Below, piece after piece: positions 63,151-64,000 of a stretch of 64,000 nucleotides of DNA. Position 1 is the first letter of the stretch, and each line of letters begins with the position of its first letter. Position numbers and translations under genes: made by a program. The DNA lies in the NCBI GenBank assembly GCA_022747635.1, contig JAKTNV010000009.1:4591064-4655063 (forward strand), in the 5' to 3' direction. The stretch comes from Hetaerina americana (Eukaryota > Arthropoda > Insecta > Odonata > Calopterygidae). Below the pieces are notes generated by a model. That model did no database searches, had not been told where the DNA came from, and was given only the letters and a program-made list of their open reading frames with translations.

Positions 63151-63501
63151 ACACTTGCAATTAAAGGAAAGACCCTCGTTCGCATCACACATGCCACTCC
63201 ATGCCACTAAAGCTATTCCCCTTAAAGCTAACCCGCCCGCTTTAATGGATAAATCACCCTCATTGGAGAGTTCCAATGAGTCAGTCGCATGGTGACCAAT
63301 TGGTTTTCGACATGCAGGACAAATATTGATTTGGGAAATGAAAGAGAATATTAGCCGAACACATTGAAATAACGGTTCGCAGAGTTTCTCCAAAATGCAC
63401 GGAACAGTCAATGCGCCTGGCATTTTTAAACGGGACATGGGAAATGAACTAACAATGAGATTATGTATCGACGGTAAATTCCACACCTCACCCACGGTCA
63501 A
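63121..63501 (-). CDS. Hypothetical 126-codon ORF
   Basis: I do not recognise this frame. It has a hydrophobic stretch (PLFQCVRLIFSFISQ), a Cys pair ICPACRKPIGHH (residues about 61-72), and LSIKAGGLALRGIALVAWSG before a second Cys pair in FNCKC. The last 10 or so codons overlap CR1-like sequence, which argues against a complete native gene. It may be an exon, a decayed transposase, or chance. Confidence 0.25.
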   Translation of the reverse strand: MTVGEVWNLPSIHNLIVSSFPMSRLKMPGALTVPCILEKLCEPLFQCVRLIFSFISQINICPACRKPIGHHATDSLELSNEGDLSIKAGGLALRGIALVAWSGMCDANEGLSFNCKCTASKESKRD

Positions 63502-64000
63502 TGTTCATCTCTTCCTTTTTCATTAATGTATCTCCGAGGTCCGGTTTCCTTGGTATGAAAAAAGAAGGAATGGAATCACAGGGTTCATTCCCACTCTGCC
63601 ATCTTTGAAAGATAATTAGGAGCTTCGTAAAAGATATTTTTCTTCAGTTTTTTAAAGTTTTTCTTGAACCCGTTTTCAGAAAGTATGCCGAAAAATCTAA
63701 AATAAGGCTATAAAAAATATGCATCGACCAGTTTACTCAATGCTTTATAATTTTGCTTGTGGCATTGTTTCTGTCATGCAATCAGGCATAAAGTATGTGG
63801 GCAAGAATAATATAATCTATTTGACACGTGTTTCGGTATTTTAATGTCTTCATGCGTCAAATGTTTTCCAAAGATTGATGAAATTTAACGCGGGATTTAT
63901 ATCAAGCATTTTTATTTTTAATATTACTTACACCGTTTTCTTTTTCTGAGTAAAACATGCCTTGAAATATGTTGTAAATTAGACTATTTTCATATTATTT
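63502..64000. other. Unassigned AT-rich DNA
   Basis: No open frame above 60 codons and no repeat shared within the window. Confidence 0.45.

Overview
This window looks like repeat-dense intergenic or intronic DNA from a eukaryote, most likely an arthropod. I infer that from the mix of elements: at least eight mariner-type DD34D families, non-LTR retrotransposons of an RTE-like and a CR1/Jockey-like type, a Penelope-like element, tRNA-derived SINEs and long AT/CA microsatellites. I see no operon, no bacterial gene and no host protein-coding gene that I can name. The species cannot be fixed from the sequence alone.

Layout. 0-10 kb: the 5' part of an RTE-like LINE (minus strand), a CR1/Jockey-like reverse transcriptase fragment, two internally deleted mariners, a SINE fragment, a CR1-like 3' fragment, and a tRNA-derived SINE with a perfect 11-bp target duplication. 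10-22 kb: a third mariner, a Tc1/mariner-superfamily copy, a second SINE with its target duplication, several CR1-like 3' ends, and two mariner derivatives with readable TIRs (19.6-20.5 and 21.15-21.7 kb). 22.9-27.3 kb: a 2.8-kb RTE-like LINE followed directly by the 3' half of a Penelope-like element (reverse transcriptase plus GIY-YIG nuclease) ending in an AT/CA microsatellite. 27.5-31.4 kb: a mariner deletion derivative, a CR1-tailed repeat, and a fold-back mariner with arms of about 257 bp. 32-52 kb: fragments of the same families, several nested in each other, separated by GC-rich islands and unassigned AT-rich DNA. 53-60 kb: a mariner, a complete tRNA-SINE, an octamer satellite, a near full-length RTE-like LINE (about 3.1 kb, minus strand), a further LINE 3' end, a second type of RTE-like C-terminus, and a mariner N-terminus. 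60-64 kb: CR1-like fragments and another mariner.

How the parts relate. Almost every mariner copy has lost the segment between the helix-turn-helix and the second or third catalytic Asp. One family exists as two deletion subtypes, each present at least twice, so deleted forms were themselves copied. The CR1-like LINE fragments end in a nested stem-loop seen at eleven loci, with compensatory changes in the stem; ten of the eleven lie on the minus strand. The RTE-like copies end in a different short hairpin (CTACC-TTAACC-GGTAG) followed by a (TAA)n-like tail. A roughly 350-450-bp repeat shares the CR1-like tail and looks like a partner SINE or a deletion derivative. All element genes are broken except one mariner reading frame of 212 codons at 19618-20256, which stays open across an internal deletion that removed the first catalytic Asp.

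I had no alignment or database tools. Family names rest on recognised protein motifs and on copies I could compare inside the window, and boundaries without a visible TIR or TSD are approximate.
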